From NCBI RefSeq assembly GCF_002198735.1, contig NZ_MWLO01000134.1, positions 1-64,000 on the forward strand: 64,000 nt of DNA, written 5' to 3'. The notes under the pieces are model-generated. The model had not been told where the DNA came from. It ran no database searches and saw only the letters and a program-made list of their open reading frames with translations. Below are positions 39,387 through 52,436 of this stretch, piece after piece; the first letter of the stretch is position 1, and every line of letters begins with the position of its first letter. A program made the translations under genes and the position numbers. The stretch is from Ideonella sp. A 288 (GTDB lineage: Bacteria > Pseudomonadota > Gammaproteobacteria > Burkholderiales > Burkholderiaceae_C).

Positions 39387-40049
39387 CTATGTCGATCGCC
39401 TTTCCAGCGCATCAGGCACGCGCTTGAGCCATTCCTCAACGGTTCGCTGACCTAGCTTCACCCCGACTGCCGCAGCGGAATCAACGATGGCTGCCGCTGC
39501 TTTTGAAGGGCGCGAGATATCGAACTTCGCTTCTCGTGCAATGGTGCCAACTATGCAAAGCAAAGTCGTTCGTTCCTTAGTCGCAAGTGGTGCGTCATCG
39601 GAAGCTGGCTCGGCTTCGATCTGCGTGCCGACGGAGTCACCAGTGGCCTCGCGGGGCGGCGACTGTTCTTTCGTAGTTGCGAAAGTGCGAATCGCCGGCA
39701 TGGGAACGCCGGCTTCCTCGAAGAACTTGGCCAGATCCCTGCGGAGCCACCCGCCCACATAGCCGTAACCGTCTTCAAGCCAAGCGGCAGTCGATGTGGG
39801 GTCTTCTTGGATACCGACATTCGCGTCGTGAAAGATGTCGCACGACCATGGGTCTTCAAGCACGTGGAAGTCTTGGCGTTCGCGGTTGAACAGAAACATT
39901 GGTAGGCCATCAAGCTCCTTCTGGTGTCGTATGAACCAGCCGGCGGCTTGGTGAGGTTTCACCTGCTCCTGCTCGCAGAGTGCGGCAAGCAATTCGCCGC
40001 CTCCAACGAACTCAGCGTCCACAAATGCAATTTCAGCGGCAATGCCCAT
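39387..40049 (-). CDS. Hypothetical protein of the element with phage-type C-terminal domain
   Basis: 220 residues from ATG 40049. The N-terminal part is acidic (AAEIAFVDAEFVGGGELLAAL) and the middle has WLEDGYGYVGGWLRRDLAKFFEEAG. The C-terminal 65 residues (KERTTLLCIVGTIAREAKFD, ending LKRVPDALERR) match a domain I know from many hypothetical proteins of prophages and islands, function unknown. Codon use is visibly less GC-rich than in the host genes around, consistent with transfer. It lies between integrase and the AlpA-like gene. Confidence 0.6.
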   Translation of the reverse strand: MGIAAEIAFVDAEFVGGGELLAALCEQEQVKPHQAAGWFIRHQKELDGLPMFLFNRERQDFHVLEDPWSCDIFHDANVGIQEDPTSTAAWLEDGYGYVGGWLRRDLAKFFEEAGVPMPAIRTFATTKEQSPPREATGDSVGTQIEAEPASDDAPLATKERTTLLCIVGTIAREAKFDISRPSKAAAAIVDSAAAVGVKLGQRTVEEWLKRVPDALERRST

Positions 40050-40143
40050 GCGCCCCTCGCGCACCCCCGGAAGAATCGCCGCGCCAGCCCGCCAGGGTCG
40101 CGGGTTTTCGGATGGCCGTCCTAGGCGCAGCGAAACCTATTCT

Positions 40144-41535
40144 CTACGCTGCGCGAGCCGTGTCGATAGCCACGACGTTGGAGATCTCGGCGGAGTGACC
40201 TGTGAGGGCGTCCAGCTTGGCGCCGAGGGCATCGAAGGCGCGAGCTTGTTCCTCGGGGCGCCGGTTGCGGATGTAGATCCGGCGGACACGGCTCTCGATC
40301 ACGTGGTTGAGGCATTCGTCGATCACGTCACCGCTGATCCCCAGGGCGGCCATCGTCGTGGCGGCGGTGCGCCTCAAGTCGTGCGCAGTCCAGCGGCCGC
40401 CCGCCAAGGTCAGGGAGTCGGTGAGCGCCGTTCGGCGCGTCAATTGCCGGTCGGCCGTGCGCTGCCGGTCGGCCAGTTGCTTGCCGAAACTCTTGATGCA
40501 GACCGGGCCAGTCTGCGCCGTGTTCGGGAACACCCAGGGCACAGGCTCGCCGTCGTCGGTCGTTTCCTTCAACGCGGCCAGCAGGTCGAGGTGCCGCCTT
40601 GCGAATGCGGACAGGTGGATGGTGTGGTCACGGCCGTTCTTCGTCTCGGGCAGGTGCCACGTGCCGGCGTCGAGGTCAATGTCGGTCCATCGGGCGTTCA
40701 TGAGTTCGCCGACACGCGCGCCGGTGGCGAGGATCAACCACACGGCGGCGGTGCTGCGCTTGTTCATGCGTGAGTCGGGCAGGGCGGCCGCCAGCGCCTT
40801 GATTTCGTCGTCGCTGAGGGTGCGCTCGCGCTCGGATTCCTGGCCGCCAGCGTCGCGCTTGGTCACGGTGTCGAGTGGGTTGCGCTCCACGATCTGGCGC
40901 ACCAGGGCGAACCGGAACATCTGCTTCAGACCGGACAGGAGTACGTTTGCCGTGCGCAGCCTGCCGGCGGCCGTGGCGTCGTCGAGCGCGCGCAGCAGGT
41001 CGGCGCGGGTCACTGCGGCGGCCGTCACGTCGCCGAGGGCCGGAAAGATTCGGCGCTCGAACTGCAGACGGATGTACTCGCCGCCGTCCTTGCGGCCCCG
41101 GCGTTTCCCGTCCTTGCCCACGTGCGGCGCCAGTTCCACGAGCGCCCAGTGATCGAACAGGGCGCGCAGCGTGACCCGGCGGCGCGCGGCGTCTTGCTCG
41201 GCCTGATCCTGCGCATGGCGGGCCTGAATCTCGCGCTTGCGCTCGGCACGGGGGTCCACGCCAGTGGACCGCAGATCCCAAAGCCGCGACGCCTCCGCCC
41301 GCGCGAGCGCAAGGTTCTTCGACGGGTAGCTCCCGGCCGGGTCATCCGGGAACATCCGGTGCCACTGCTGCGCGCCGGTGGCGGGGTTGGTGAGGCGCAG
41401 ATACCAGTAGGCGCCGGCCTCGCGCTTGCGCAGGTACAGCCCGCCGCCGTCGTGCAGAGGGCCGGCGTCGGGGCCGTCCATGTAGGCCTTCACGCTGACG
41501 GCTGTCAGCTTTTTGAGCTTCGCGGTTCTGGCCAT
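40144..41535 (-). CDS. int: Tyrosine-type site-specific integrase
   Basis: 463 residues. N-terminal DUF4102-type domain (GPLHDGGGLYLRKREAGAYWYLRL), core-binding domain about 120-225, and a catalytic domain with Arg274 (TGARVGEL), His385 and Arg388 (AHDLRRTAAT), His411 (LNHV) and Tyr421 (RRIYIRN), so the full recombinase set is present. It should catalyse integration at, and excision from, the tRNA-Pro repeats. Transcribed leftward, away from the right attachment repeat 170 bp away. Confidence 0.93.
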   Translation of the reverse strand: MARTAKLKKLTAVSVKAYMDGPDAGPLHDGGGLYLRKREAGAYWYLRLTNPATGAQQWHRMFPDDPAGSYPSKNLALARAEASRLWDLRSTGVDPRAERKREIQARHAQDQAEQDAARRRVTLRALFDHWALVELAPHVGKDGKRRGRKDGGEYIRLQFERRIFPALGDVTAAAVTRADLLRALDDATAAGRLRTANVLLSGLKQMFRFALVRQIVERNPLDTVTKRDAGGQESERERTLSDDEIKALAAALPDSRMNKRSTAAVWLILATGARVGELMNARWTDIDLDAGTWHLPETKNGRDHTIHLSAFARRHLDLLAALKETTDDGEPVPWVFPNTAQTGPVCIKSFGKQLADRQRTADRQLTRRTALTDSLTLAGGRWTAHDLRRTAATTMAALGISGDVIDECLNHVIESRVRRIYIRNRRPEEQARAFDALGAKLDALTGHSAEISNVVAIDTARAA

Positions 41536-41560
41536 GCGCTACCCCTTGCACCAAACTCCC

Positions 41561-41585
41561 GGCAACAGAACCGGCAACAGAATTC
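41561..41585 (+). repeat. Right pair of arm-type direct repeats
   Basis: GGCAACAGAA at 41561-41570 and 41573-41582 (12-bp period), continuing into TTC, the same arrangement as at 37083-37107. It is 26 bp upstream of the integrase start, so integrase binding here could also repress its own gene. Confidence 0.6.
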
Positions 41586-41708
41586 TGGCGGTTGGTGGCG
41601 GACAACGCTAGCCCTCGGCGAACGATCCACTAGGCTAAGATATTGATTCAGAAGGGTAGTTTTGCCGTCTGTGTGGTCGCTGGCGAACGCTGAAAAACCG
41701 GTTATTTA

Positions 41709-41757
41709 TTGCATGGGGTGCAAGGGGTAGCGAGTTCGAATCCCGCCATCCCGACCA
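41709..41757 (+). repeat. Right attachment repeat (tRNA-Pro 3' remnant)
   Basis: 49-bp copy of the tRNA-Pro 3' half, one mismatch (A at 41729). It lacks the 5' half and D arm, so it is not a tRNA gene. Confidence 0.9.
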
Positions 41758-41765
41758 TTGATCAC

Positions 41766-41798
41766 AACGGGCCAGTCCTCACAAGGGGCTGGCCCGTT
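41766..41798 (+). terminator. tRNA-type terminator beyond the right repeat
   Basis: A 13-bp stem (41766-41778 with 41786-41798, one T-G pair) with loop TCACAAG, followed by TTTCCTTT. Same fold, same loop and same distance from the repeat as 37033-37065. Probably the original host terminator of tRNA-Pro. Confidence 0.7.
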
Positions 41799-41886
41799 TC
41801 CTTTGGTGCGGCCGATCCAGGGCCGTCAGGAGCCAGGCGCTAGCGCGCAATCGCAGCGTGCCCGAGGTGGGCCTCCACTTGAGACG

Positions 41887-41913
41887 AAAAAAAGGCCAGC
41901 ACGCTCGCTGGCC
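41887..41913 (-). terminator. Intrinsic terminator of hppA
   Basis: Perfect 7-bp stem (41894-41900 with 41907-41913), loop of 6, followed on the minus strand by seven U (41887-41893). Located 42 bp after the hppA stop. Confidence 0.85.
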
Positions 41914-41954
41914 TCGTGGTCAACGCGCCGGGACACAAGCCCCGGCGGAATCCA

Positions 41955-44450
<2,496 letters not shown>

Positions 44451-44688
44451 CGAGAATTCTCCTTCCTCGGTACGAGCCCTGTGGGGGGTGTCTTGCCGCC
44501 GTCTTCACCGCGCGCACGCGAAACGTGCACCCGGGGTGGCGATCGCCGACGAATGTAAGGGAAGCGGCCGGGCCGAGGCACCGTGTTTTCCTGCGGTACA
44601 TCAAGGACGTGCCGCGCCGGTTGCTGTCAGGGCAGGGCAAGCGGACTCCTTAGAATAGGGTTTCCCCTGGAGCGAAACGACACCTGCC

Positions 44689-45228
44689 ATGAGCCTGCAC
44701 AACGTGACCCCTGGCGCGAAGGCGCCTGAAGAGTTCAACGTCATCATCGAGATCCCGATGAACGCCGACCCGATCAAGTACGAGGTCGATCACGAGACCG
44801 GCGCGCTCTTCGTGGACCGCTTCATGAGCACTGCCATGCACTATCCGTGCAACTATGGCTACATCCCCGACACGCTGTCCGACGATGGCGATCCGGTCGA
44901 CGTGCTGGTGATCACCCCGGTGCCCCTGATCCCGGGCGTCGTCGTCACTTGCCGTGCCCTCGGCATGATGAAGATGGAAGACGAAGCTGGTGGAGACAAC
45001 AAGCTGCTGGCCGTGCCGATCGACAAGATCCTGTCGATCTACAGCCAATGGAAGAAGCCGGAAGACCTGAACCCGCTGCGCCTGAAGACCATCCAGCACT
45101 TCTTCGAGCACTACAAGGATCTGGAACCCGGCAAGTGGGTCAAGGTCACGGGCTGGGACGGCGTCGAAGGCGCCCATGGCGAGATCACCACCGGCATCGC
45201 GCGCTTCAAGGAGAAGCACCCCGGTTGA
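44689..45228 (+). CDS. ppa: Soluble inorganic pyrophosphatase (family I)
   Basis: 179 residues. Family I motifs [31 protein letters not shown] and the metal-binding [11 protein letters not shown]. Hydrolyses cytoplasmic PPi. It is divergent from hppA across a 238-bp gap, so a wasteful and an energy-conserving pyrophosphatase sit side by side. TAGAAT at 44651-44656 is a candidate -10 box for this gene. Confidence 0.97.
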   Translation: MSLHNVTPGAKAPEEFNVIIEIPMNADPIKYEVDHETGALFVDRFMSTAMHYPCNYGYIPDTLSDDGDPVDVLVITPVPLIPGVVVTCRALGMMKMEDEAGGDNKLLAVPIDKILSIYSQWKKPEDLNPLRLKTIQHFFEHYKDLEPGKWVKVTGWDGVEGAHGEITTGIARFKEKHPG

Positions 45229-45244
45229 GCGACCCGCCCTGACT

Positions 45245-45268
45245 GTCCTGGTGCCGTGGGCACCGGAC
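45245..45268. terminator. Hairpin between convergent ppa and Pat-like gene
   Basis: 10-bp stem with one bulged T (45245-45255 with 45259-45268) and loop GTG. No U tract, so termination is possible but weakly supported. Confidence 0.4.
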
Positions 45269-45290
45269 ATGCGGGGCGGACGGGCGCTCG

Positions 45291-47969
45291 TCAGAGGGGC
45301 TTGGTCGCCAGCTTGAAGTCAGGGTCTTCGGGGAATGGGTGGATCGCGAAGCCCAGGCTGGTCATCAGCCGCAGCATGTTCGGGTTGTTTGCCAGGATCA
45401 GGCCATCGATCTCCGACAGCCCCTTGCTGCGGGCGAAGTCCATGATCGACAGCATCAGCCGCGAGCCCAGCCCCTGCCCCTTCAGCGCGTCGGCCACCAC
45501 CAGCGAGAACTCGCAACTCGTCTGGTCGGGGTTGGTTATGTAGCGGGACACGCCGATGATGCGCTCGGTTTCGGTGAAACCGCCGTCGGCATCGGGCTCG
45601 CGATGCCGATGCACGGCCACCAGCGCCATCTCGCGGTCGTAGTCGATCAACGTGTAGCGGGCCAGCATGCGCCCGGGCAACTCGGTCATCGCGCTGGCAA
45701 AGCGGAAGTAGCGGCTCTCCTGCGACAGCCCGCGCACGAAGGTCTGCAGCATGTCGGCGTCGTCGGGGCGGATGGGGCGGATGGTGTAGAGCCCGCCGCC
45801 CTTCATCGGCCACTCGCGCTCGTGGGCCGACGGGTAGGGCAGGATGGCCAGGTGGTTGTAGTCGCGCACGGTGGGCGGCGCGTGGTCGATCACCACCCGC
45901 GCATCCACCGCCACCGCGCCATGGTCGTCGACGATGATGGGGTTGATGTCCATCTCGCGCAGTTGCGGCAACTCGCACACCATCTCGGACACGCGCAACA
46001 GGATGTGCTCGATGGCCTCCAGGTCGGCGGCCGGCGTGCCGCGCCACTCGGCCAGCATCTCCGACACGCGCGATCGCTCGATCAAGCGGTGCGCGAGGAA
46101 CTGGTTCAGGGGCGGCAGCTCCATCGAGCGGTCGGCGATCAGTTCGATCATCGTGCCGCCGGCGCCGAAGGTGATCACCGGACCAAACGGGTCGTCTGTG
46201 GTCAAGCCGATGTAGATCTCGCGGCCGCGTCGTTTGCCTGACATCGGCTGGATCGTCACGCCGTTGATGCGCGCTCCGGGCTGCACGCGAGACACCGCGG
46301 CCAGCATGTCGTTGTAGGTGTCGCGCACCTGCGTGGCCGTCATCACGTTGAGGGCCACGCCCTGCACGTCGGACTTGTGGCTCACGTCGGGCGAATCGAT
46401 CTTCAGTGCCACGGGGTAGCCCAGTTGCGCTGCGATGAGCATCGCCTCGTTGGCATTGCGCGCGAGCATGGTGCGAGTGACCGGGATGTGGAAGGCCGCC
46501 AGCAGGGCCTTCGATTCCATTTCGGTGAGCACCTTGCGGCGCTCGGCCAGCACGCTCTCGATGAGAAGACGTGCCCCTTCGGTGTCGGGCTTGCCCAACG
46601 TGGACAGAGGCGGCGGCGTCTGCTGCAGCAGTTGCTGGTTGCGATAGAAGTTGGCGATGCTGCCGAACGCGTCGACCGCCGACTCGGGGGTGCGGAAGCT
46701 CGGGATGGTGGCCGAACTGAGCACGTCGCGCGCCGCGCGCACGCGGGTGTCGCCCATCCAGTTGGCGATCACCGGCTTGCCAACCTGCCGGAAGGTGTCG
46801 GCCACGCAGCGTGCCACCTCGATCGGATCGATGTCGACCTTGGGCGAGTAGATGGCCAGCACGCCGTCGGCCGCCGAGTCGCTGCCGCAGGCCAGCAGGG
46901 CCGCGCGGTAGTGCTCGGGCAGGGCCTCTTCGCCGAGGTCGATGACCGTGCTCATCGATGCCTGGCTCGACAGCTGGGGCGCCAGCGCCGCCCGCGAGGC
47001 TTCGGACAGGGTGGCCACATCGAGCCCGATCTCGTTGGCCCAGTCGGCGGCCAGCACGCCCGGCCCGCCGCCGTTGGTGATGATGGCCAGGCGCTTGCCC
47101 ACCGGGCGGTAACGCGAGGCCAGGCACTTGGCCGCAGAGAACAACTGGGTGAACGAGCGCACCCGCACCGCGCCGGCGCGGCGCAGGGCGGCCTCGAACA
47201 CGTCGTCGCTGCCGACGATCGCGGCCGAATGGGTGAGGGCGACCTTCGAGCCGGCCGGCTTGCGGCCTGCCTTCATCACCACCACCGGCTTGGCGTAGGC
47301 GGACGCCCGCAACGCGCTCATGAAGCGCCGCGCCTGGCGGATGCCTTCCATGTAGACCAGGATGCTCTGCGTGCTGCCGTCGTTGGCCAGGAAGTCCAGG
47401 GCCTGGGGCAGGTCGACCGAGGTGTTGGGGCCCAGCGAGATCACCGCCGAGAAGCCGACGCCATTGGCGCCAGCCCAGTCGAGGATGGAGGCCGTCAGCG
47501 CGCCGGACTGGGAGATCAGGCCCAGCGGGCCTGGGTTGGCCAGGGCGCCCGAGGCACTGGCGTTGAGCTGCAGGTGCGGGCGCTGGAAGCCCTGGCTGTT
47601 GGGCCCCAGCAGGTGCACGCCGTGCCGCTTGGCGATGGCCAGCAACTCGCCGCAATCCGATGCGGGCAGCCCCGACGACAGCACCAGCGCTGCGCGGCAG
47701 CGGATGCGCCCGGCCACTTCCAGCGCGGCGGCGATCTGGTCGTGCGGCAGCGCGATGATGGCCAGGTCGGCGCGCGACTGGGCCAGGTCGGCCAGTGTGC
47801 CGCTCATGCCGATGTCCAGCGTGGTGACAGGCCCGGCAAAGGCACCGGCCTTCAGGGCGGCCAGCAGGGCGCGGCCATAGGGCGTGGGGGCCTCGCCTCC
47901 GTCGCGGGCTCCTGTGAAGACCACGATCGACGACGGATTGAACAGCGGGGTCAGGTAGTGTTTGTCCAT
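45291..47969 (-). CDS. Pat-like fusion: NDP-forming acyl-CoA synthetase-type domains plus GNAT acetyltransferase
   Basis: 892 residues. CoA-binding domain (LFNPSSIVVFTGA), succinyl-CoA synthetase-like alpha region (GPLGLISQSGALTASILDWA), ATP-grasp region (YPVALKIDSPDVSHKSDVQGV), and a C-terminal GNAT domain from about 735 (YTIRPIRPDDADMLQTFVRGLS, GLGSRLMLSIMDFARSKG). This architecture is that of protein lysine acetyltransferase Pat/YfiQ, which silences acetyl-CoA synthetase. The region KVALTHSAAIVGSDDVF keeps a His where true synthetases have the catalytic one, so residual ligase activity cannot be excluded. ATG 47969 is preferred over 47996. Confidence 0.88.
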   Translation of the reverse strand: MDKHYLTPLFNPSSIVVFTGARDGGEAPTPYGRALLAALKAGAFAGPVTTLDIGMSGTLADLAQSRADLAIIALPHDQIAAALEVAGRIRCRAALVLSSGLPASDCGELLAIAKRHGVHLLGPNSQGFQRPHLQLNASASGALANPGPLGLISQSGALTASILDWAGANGVGFSAVISLGPNTSVDLPQALDFLANDGSTQSILVYMEGIRQARRFMSALRASAYAKPVVVMKAGRKPAGSKVALTHSAAIVGSDDVFEAALRRAGAVRVRSFTQLFSAAKCLASRYRPVGKRLAIITNGGGPGVLAADWANEIGLDVATLSEASRAALAPQLSSQASMSTVIDLGEEALPEHYRAALLACGSDSAADGVLAIYSPKVDIDPIEVARCVADTFRQVGKPVIANWMGDTRVRAARDVLSSATIPSFRTPESAVDAFGSIANFYRNQQLLQQTPPPLSTLGKPDTEGARLLIESVLAERRKVLTEMESKALLAAFHIPVTRTMLARNANEAMLIAAQLGYPVALKIDSPDVSHKSDVQGVALNVMTATQVRDTYNDMLAAVSRVQPGARINGVTIQPMSGKRRGREIYIGLTTDDPFGPVITFGAGGTMIELIADRSMELPPLNQFLAHRLIERSRVSEMLAEWRGTPAADLEAIEHILLRVSEMVCELPQLREMDINPIIVDDHGAVAVDARVVIDHAPPTVRDYNHLAILPYPSAHEREWPMKGGGLYTIRPIRPDDADMLQTFVRGLSQESRYFRFASAMTELPGRMLARYTLIDYDREMALVAVHRHREPDADGGFTETERIIGVSRYITNPDQTSCEFSLVVADALKGQGLGSRLMLSIMDFARSKGLSEIDGLILANNPNMLRLMTSLGFAIHPFPEDPDFKLATKPL

Positions 47970-48062
47970 GGACAGTGCTTTGCAGTGCCTCGGCACAGAT
48001 GGGGGAAGACTAGTCCGCCGACGGCGGGATTAGATTCGGTGATGCGCGCTGTTTGTGGTGCC

Positions 48063-49226
48063 TCAATCAACGGCCTTGAAAGGGCTGTGTTCGCGCAATT
48101 CATCCACGTAGGCGGCCACCCCGTGGCCTTCTTCGCGCAGGAAGGCGGCCACCGCATCGGCGAACTGCGGCTGGGCCAGCCAATGGGCCGATTGCGTGGG
48201 CACCGGCAGCAAGCCACGTGCCATCTTGTGCTCACCCTGCGCGCCGCCCTCGAAGCGCACGAAGCCCTGCGCGATGCACCATTGCAGTGGCTGGTAGTAG
48301 CAGGCCTCGAAATGCAGGCACGGCACGTGGGTGGTGCAGCCCCAGTAGCGGCCGTGGGCCACGCCGCGCGAGCGGTCGATGGCCAGCAACGACGCAGCGA
48401 TGCGCTCGTCCCCACGGTGTGCCACGAACACCAGCCACTGGGCGGGCAGGGACTCGGCCATGCGATGGAAGAAATCGCGCGTGAGATAGGGCGGACCGCC
48501 GTGCGCCAAGTAGGTCTGCCGGTAGCAGTGGTAGAAGAAGTCCCACAGGTCATCGCCGATCTCGGTGCCCTCGTGCACCGAGAAGGTGACTCCTGCCTCC
48601 CGCACCCGCCGCCGCTCCTGGGAGATCTTCTTGCGCTTGTCTCGTTGCAATGACGCCAGGAACTCGTCGAAGTCTCGCGCGGGCGTCGCGACATCGCGTG
48701 TCCAGTGGAACTGCACCCCGCTGCGCCGCATCAGTCCGCAGCGGTCGATGGACACGGCTTCGCTGTCGTCCGGGAACAGCAGGTGCAGTGACGACGCGCG
48801 GGTGTCCTGCGCCACGGCGACCAGGGTCCGCAGCAGCCCCTGCCGGGCTGCCTCATCGACGGCCATCAGCCGTGTCCCTGGCACCGGAGTGAACGGTACC
48901 GCCACCACCAGCTTGGGGTAGTAGCGGTGACCGTGGCGCTGGTAGGCCTGCGCCCATGACCAGTCGAACACATACTCGCCGTAGGAGTGCGTCTTGAGGT
49001 AGGCCGGCGCGGCCGCCACCAGGCGGCCCTGCCGATGCACCAGCACGAAGCGTGGCGACCAGCCCGTGGCCGGCGTGGCGCTGCCCGACGCATGCAACGC
49101 GGCCAGATACTCGGCGCGCATGAAGGTGGTCGGGTTCGCCTGGGTGGCCAGCAGCGCATTCCAGGCTTTCGCGTCGACGCGGGTCGGATCGTCGACGACG
49201 CGGATAACATCATTGCTCGCTTCCAT
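48063..49226 (-). CDS. DUF482/COG3146 GNAT-like protein
   Basis: 387 residues. Two-lobed FemAB/GNAT-type protein with FVLVHRQGRLVAAAPAYLKTHSYGEYVFDWSWAQAY, YYPKLVVAVPFTPVPGTRLM, SLQRDKRKKISQERRRV and GRYWGCTTHVPCLHFEACYYQPLQWCI, the strings of the DUF482 family. Proposed roles are peptidoglycan- or peptide-related transfer, but no activity is established to my knowledge. Divergent from nadE with 12 bp between starts. Confidence 0.85.
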   Translation of the reverse strand: MEASNDVIRVVDDPTRVDAKAWNALLATQANPTTFMRAEYLAALHASGSATPATGWSPRFVLVHRQGRLVAAAPAYLKTHSYGEYVFDWSWAQAYQRHGHRYYPKLVVAVPFTPVPGTRLMAVDEAARQGLLRTLVAVAQDTRASSLHLLFPDDSEAVSIDRCGLMRRSGVQFHWTRDVATPARDFDEFLASLQRDKRKKISQERRRVREAGVTFSVHEGTEIGDDLWDFFYHCYRQTYLAHGGPPYLTRDFFHRMAESLPAQWLVFVAHRGDERIAASLLAIDRSRGVAHGRYWGCTTHVPCLHFEACYYQPLQWCIAQGFVRFEGGAQGEHKMARGLLPVPTQSAHWLAQPQFADAVAAFLREEGHGVAAYVDELREHSPFKAVD

Positions 49227-49238
49227 CGGCTCCACGGT

Positions 49239-51313
<2,075 letters not shown>

Positions 51314-51320
51314 CCCGCTC

Positions 51321-51350
51321 CGCAACATGCTGGCGCGCCAGCATGTTGCG
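51321..51350. terminator. 30-bp perfect palindrome between convergent genes
   Basis: Positions 51321-51335 are the exact reverse complement of 51336-51350. As RNA this gives a long GC-rich hairpin usable by glnB and the convergent LOG gene. No U tract follows on either strand, so it could instead be a transcript-end stabiliser or a protein site. Confidence 0.55.
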
Positions 51351-51361
51351 TCGATGCGGTC

Positions 51362-51952
51362 TCAGATTCTCGCGAACCCCTCTGCGGTGCCCCCCGCGTC
51401 CGGGCCGGCCACCATCGAGTCGAGCAGACGTTCCACGTTGTCGTCTATCTTCAGCATGGCCATCTGCTGTGCATCCATGAAGCCCTCGGCACAGGCGTGC
51501 TCCAGGAAGCCGACCATCGGCGACCAGTAGCCTTCTGCGTCCAACAGACCGATCGGGCGTTGGTGGTAGCCCAGGTGGCGCCAGGTCCAGACCTCGAACA
51601 GTTCCTCGAAGGTGCCGATGCCACCGGGCATCGCGATGAAGGCATCCGAGCGCTCGGCCATCAGTTGCTTGCGCTGGTGCATGGTGTCCACGACGTGCAG
51701 TTCGGTCAGACCTGCATGGCCCACTTCCAGACGCATCAAAGACTGCGGGATCACGCCCACCACCCGTGCCCCGTGGGACAGTGCCGCCTCGGCCACCAGG
51801 CCCATCAGGCCGGCCCGGCCGCCGCCATAGACCAGTTGCCAGCCCCGGCGTGCGATGGACCGTCCCAGGTTGGTGGCAAGCTCGGCGTAGCCAGGGCGGG
51901 TGCCGGGGCGGGAGCCACAGTAGACGCAGATGCTGTAGGGTCGGTCACTCAT
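51362..51952 (-). CDS. LOG-family nucleoside 5'-monophosphate phosphoribohydrolase
   Basis: 196 residues. Rossmann-like lysine-decarboxylase-like fold with GGGRAGLMG, the family motif PGGIGTFEELFE, and MHQRKQLMAERSDAFIAMPGG. LOG proteins release bases from nucleoside monophosphates and are often misannotated as lysine decarboxylases. The bacterial role is likely nucleotide salvage. Confidence 0.92.
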   Translation of the reverse strand: MSDRPYSICVYCGSRPGTRPGYAELATNLGRSIARRGWQLVYGGGRAGLMGLVAEAALSHGARVVGVIPQSLMRLEVGHAGLTELHVVDTMHQRKQLMAERSDAFIAMPGGIGTFEELFEVWTWRHLGYHQRPIGLLDAEGYWSPMVGFLEHACAEGFMDAQQMAMLKIDDNVERLLDSMVAGPDAGGTAEGFARI

Positions 51953-52055
51953 CGGTCAGATGCTAAGCGATGACCCACGGGGCCGCATCGGGCCGCGAGA
52001 GTCGAGGCCAGCCGCGTCGATGGCGCGACAAGTCGCGCGGCCAGTCGGTGGGCCG

Positions 52056-52436
52056 TCACGCGGTGAACCGGGCCAGCAATGCCGCGCCCCAGGTCATCGC
52101 GCACAGCAGCAGAGACAGCAGCACCGCAGCGCTGCCCAGGTCCTTGGCACGCTTGGACAAGTCGTGCATCTCGAAAGACACACGGTCGACGGTGGCTTCG
52201 ATGGCCGAGTTCAACAACTCGACGATCAGCACCAGCATGACCGTGCTGCAAAGCAACGCCACCTCGACCCAGCCGCGGCCCAGCCAGAACGCGGCCGGCA
52301 GCAGCAAGGCGGCCAGCACGGCCTCCTGCCGGAATGCGCTTTCGCCGTGCCAGGCCGCCGACAAGCCTTGCATCGAGTACGACGTGGCATGCACGATGCG
52401 GTCGAGCCCGGTGCGGCCCTTGTGGGGATTCGTCAC
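52056..52436 (-). CDS. dgkA: Diacylglycerol kinase
   Basis: 126 residues from a GTG start overlapping the RDD stop (GTGA). Three membrane spans and the conserved cytoplasmic segment GLSAAWHGESAFRQEAVLA plus VELLNSAIEATVDRVSFEMHDLSKRAKDLGSAAV, the DgkA signature. Recycles diacylglycerol from envelope polymer synthesis to phosphatidate. Last gene of the five-gene leftward operon that begins with the sigma factor. Confidence 0.93.
   Translation of the reverse strand: MTNPHKGRTGLDRIVHATSYSMQGLSAAWHGESAFRQEAVLAALLLPAAFWLGRGWVEVALLCSTVMLVLIVELLNSAIEATVDRVSFEMHDLSKRAKDLGSAAVLLSLLLCAMTWGAALLARFTA

Larger units (their letters stand above)
36976..41757. mobile_element. 4.7-kb integrative element in tRNA-Pro (satellite-like)
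   Basis: Bounded by 49-bp direct repeats of the tRNA-Pro 3' end (36976-37024 and 41709-41757, one mismatch). Contents, all on the minus strand: tyrosine integrase (40144), a 220-residue protein, AlpA-like regulator, two HTH-type proteins, a 91-residue protein and a zinc-ribbon protein. No capsid, portal, terminase, conjugation or toxin gene is visible. Size, integrase plus AlpA, and a possible replication HTH resemble minimal phage satellites or cryptic integrative elements. That classification is inference. Whether it still excises is unknown, but both ends and the integrase appear intact. Confidence 0.85.
41536..41954. other. Gene-free junction between integrase and hppA
   Basis: 419 bp without a gene. 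In order: arm-type repeats, about 120 bp of A/T-richer element end with no further motif I can name, the right tRNA-Pro repeat, the duplicated tRNA terminator, about 85 bp of plain sequence, and the hppA terminator. Confidence 0.7.

Noticed and set aside
37025-41708. CRISPR array or known defence genes in the element
   Set aside because: No regularly spaced repeats, Cas, restriction, toxin or abortive-infection motif could be seen in any frame; the repeats present are only short arm- or operator-like sites.
41709-41757. Second tRNA-Pro gene
   Set aside because: Only the 3' 49 bases are present; acceptor 5' strand and D arm are missing, so it is the attachment remnant.
48987-49238. N-terminal extension of nadE through the divergent gene
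   Set aside because: The conserved glutaminase N terminus starts right after ATG 49239; the extension is antisense to the DUF482 gene.
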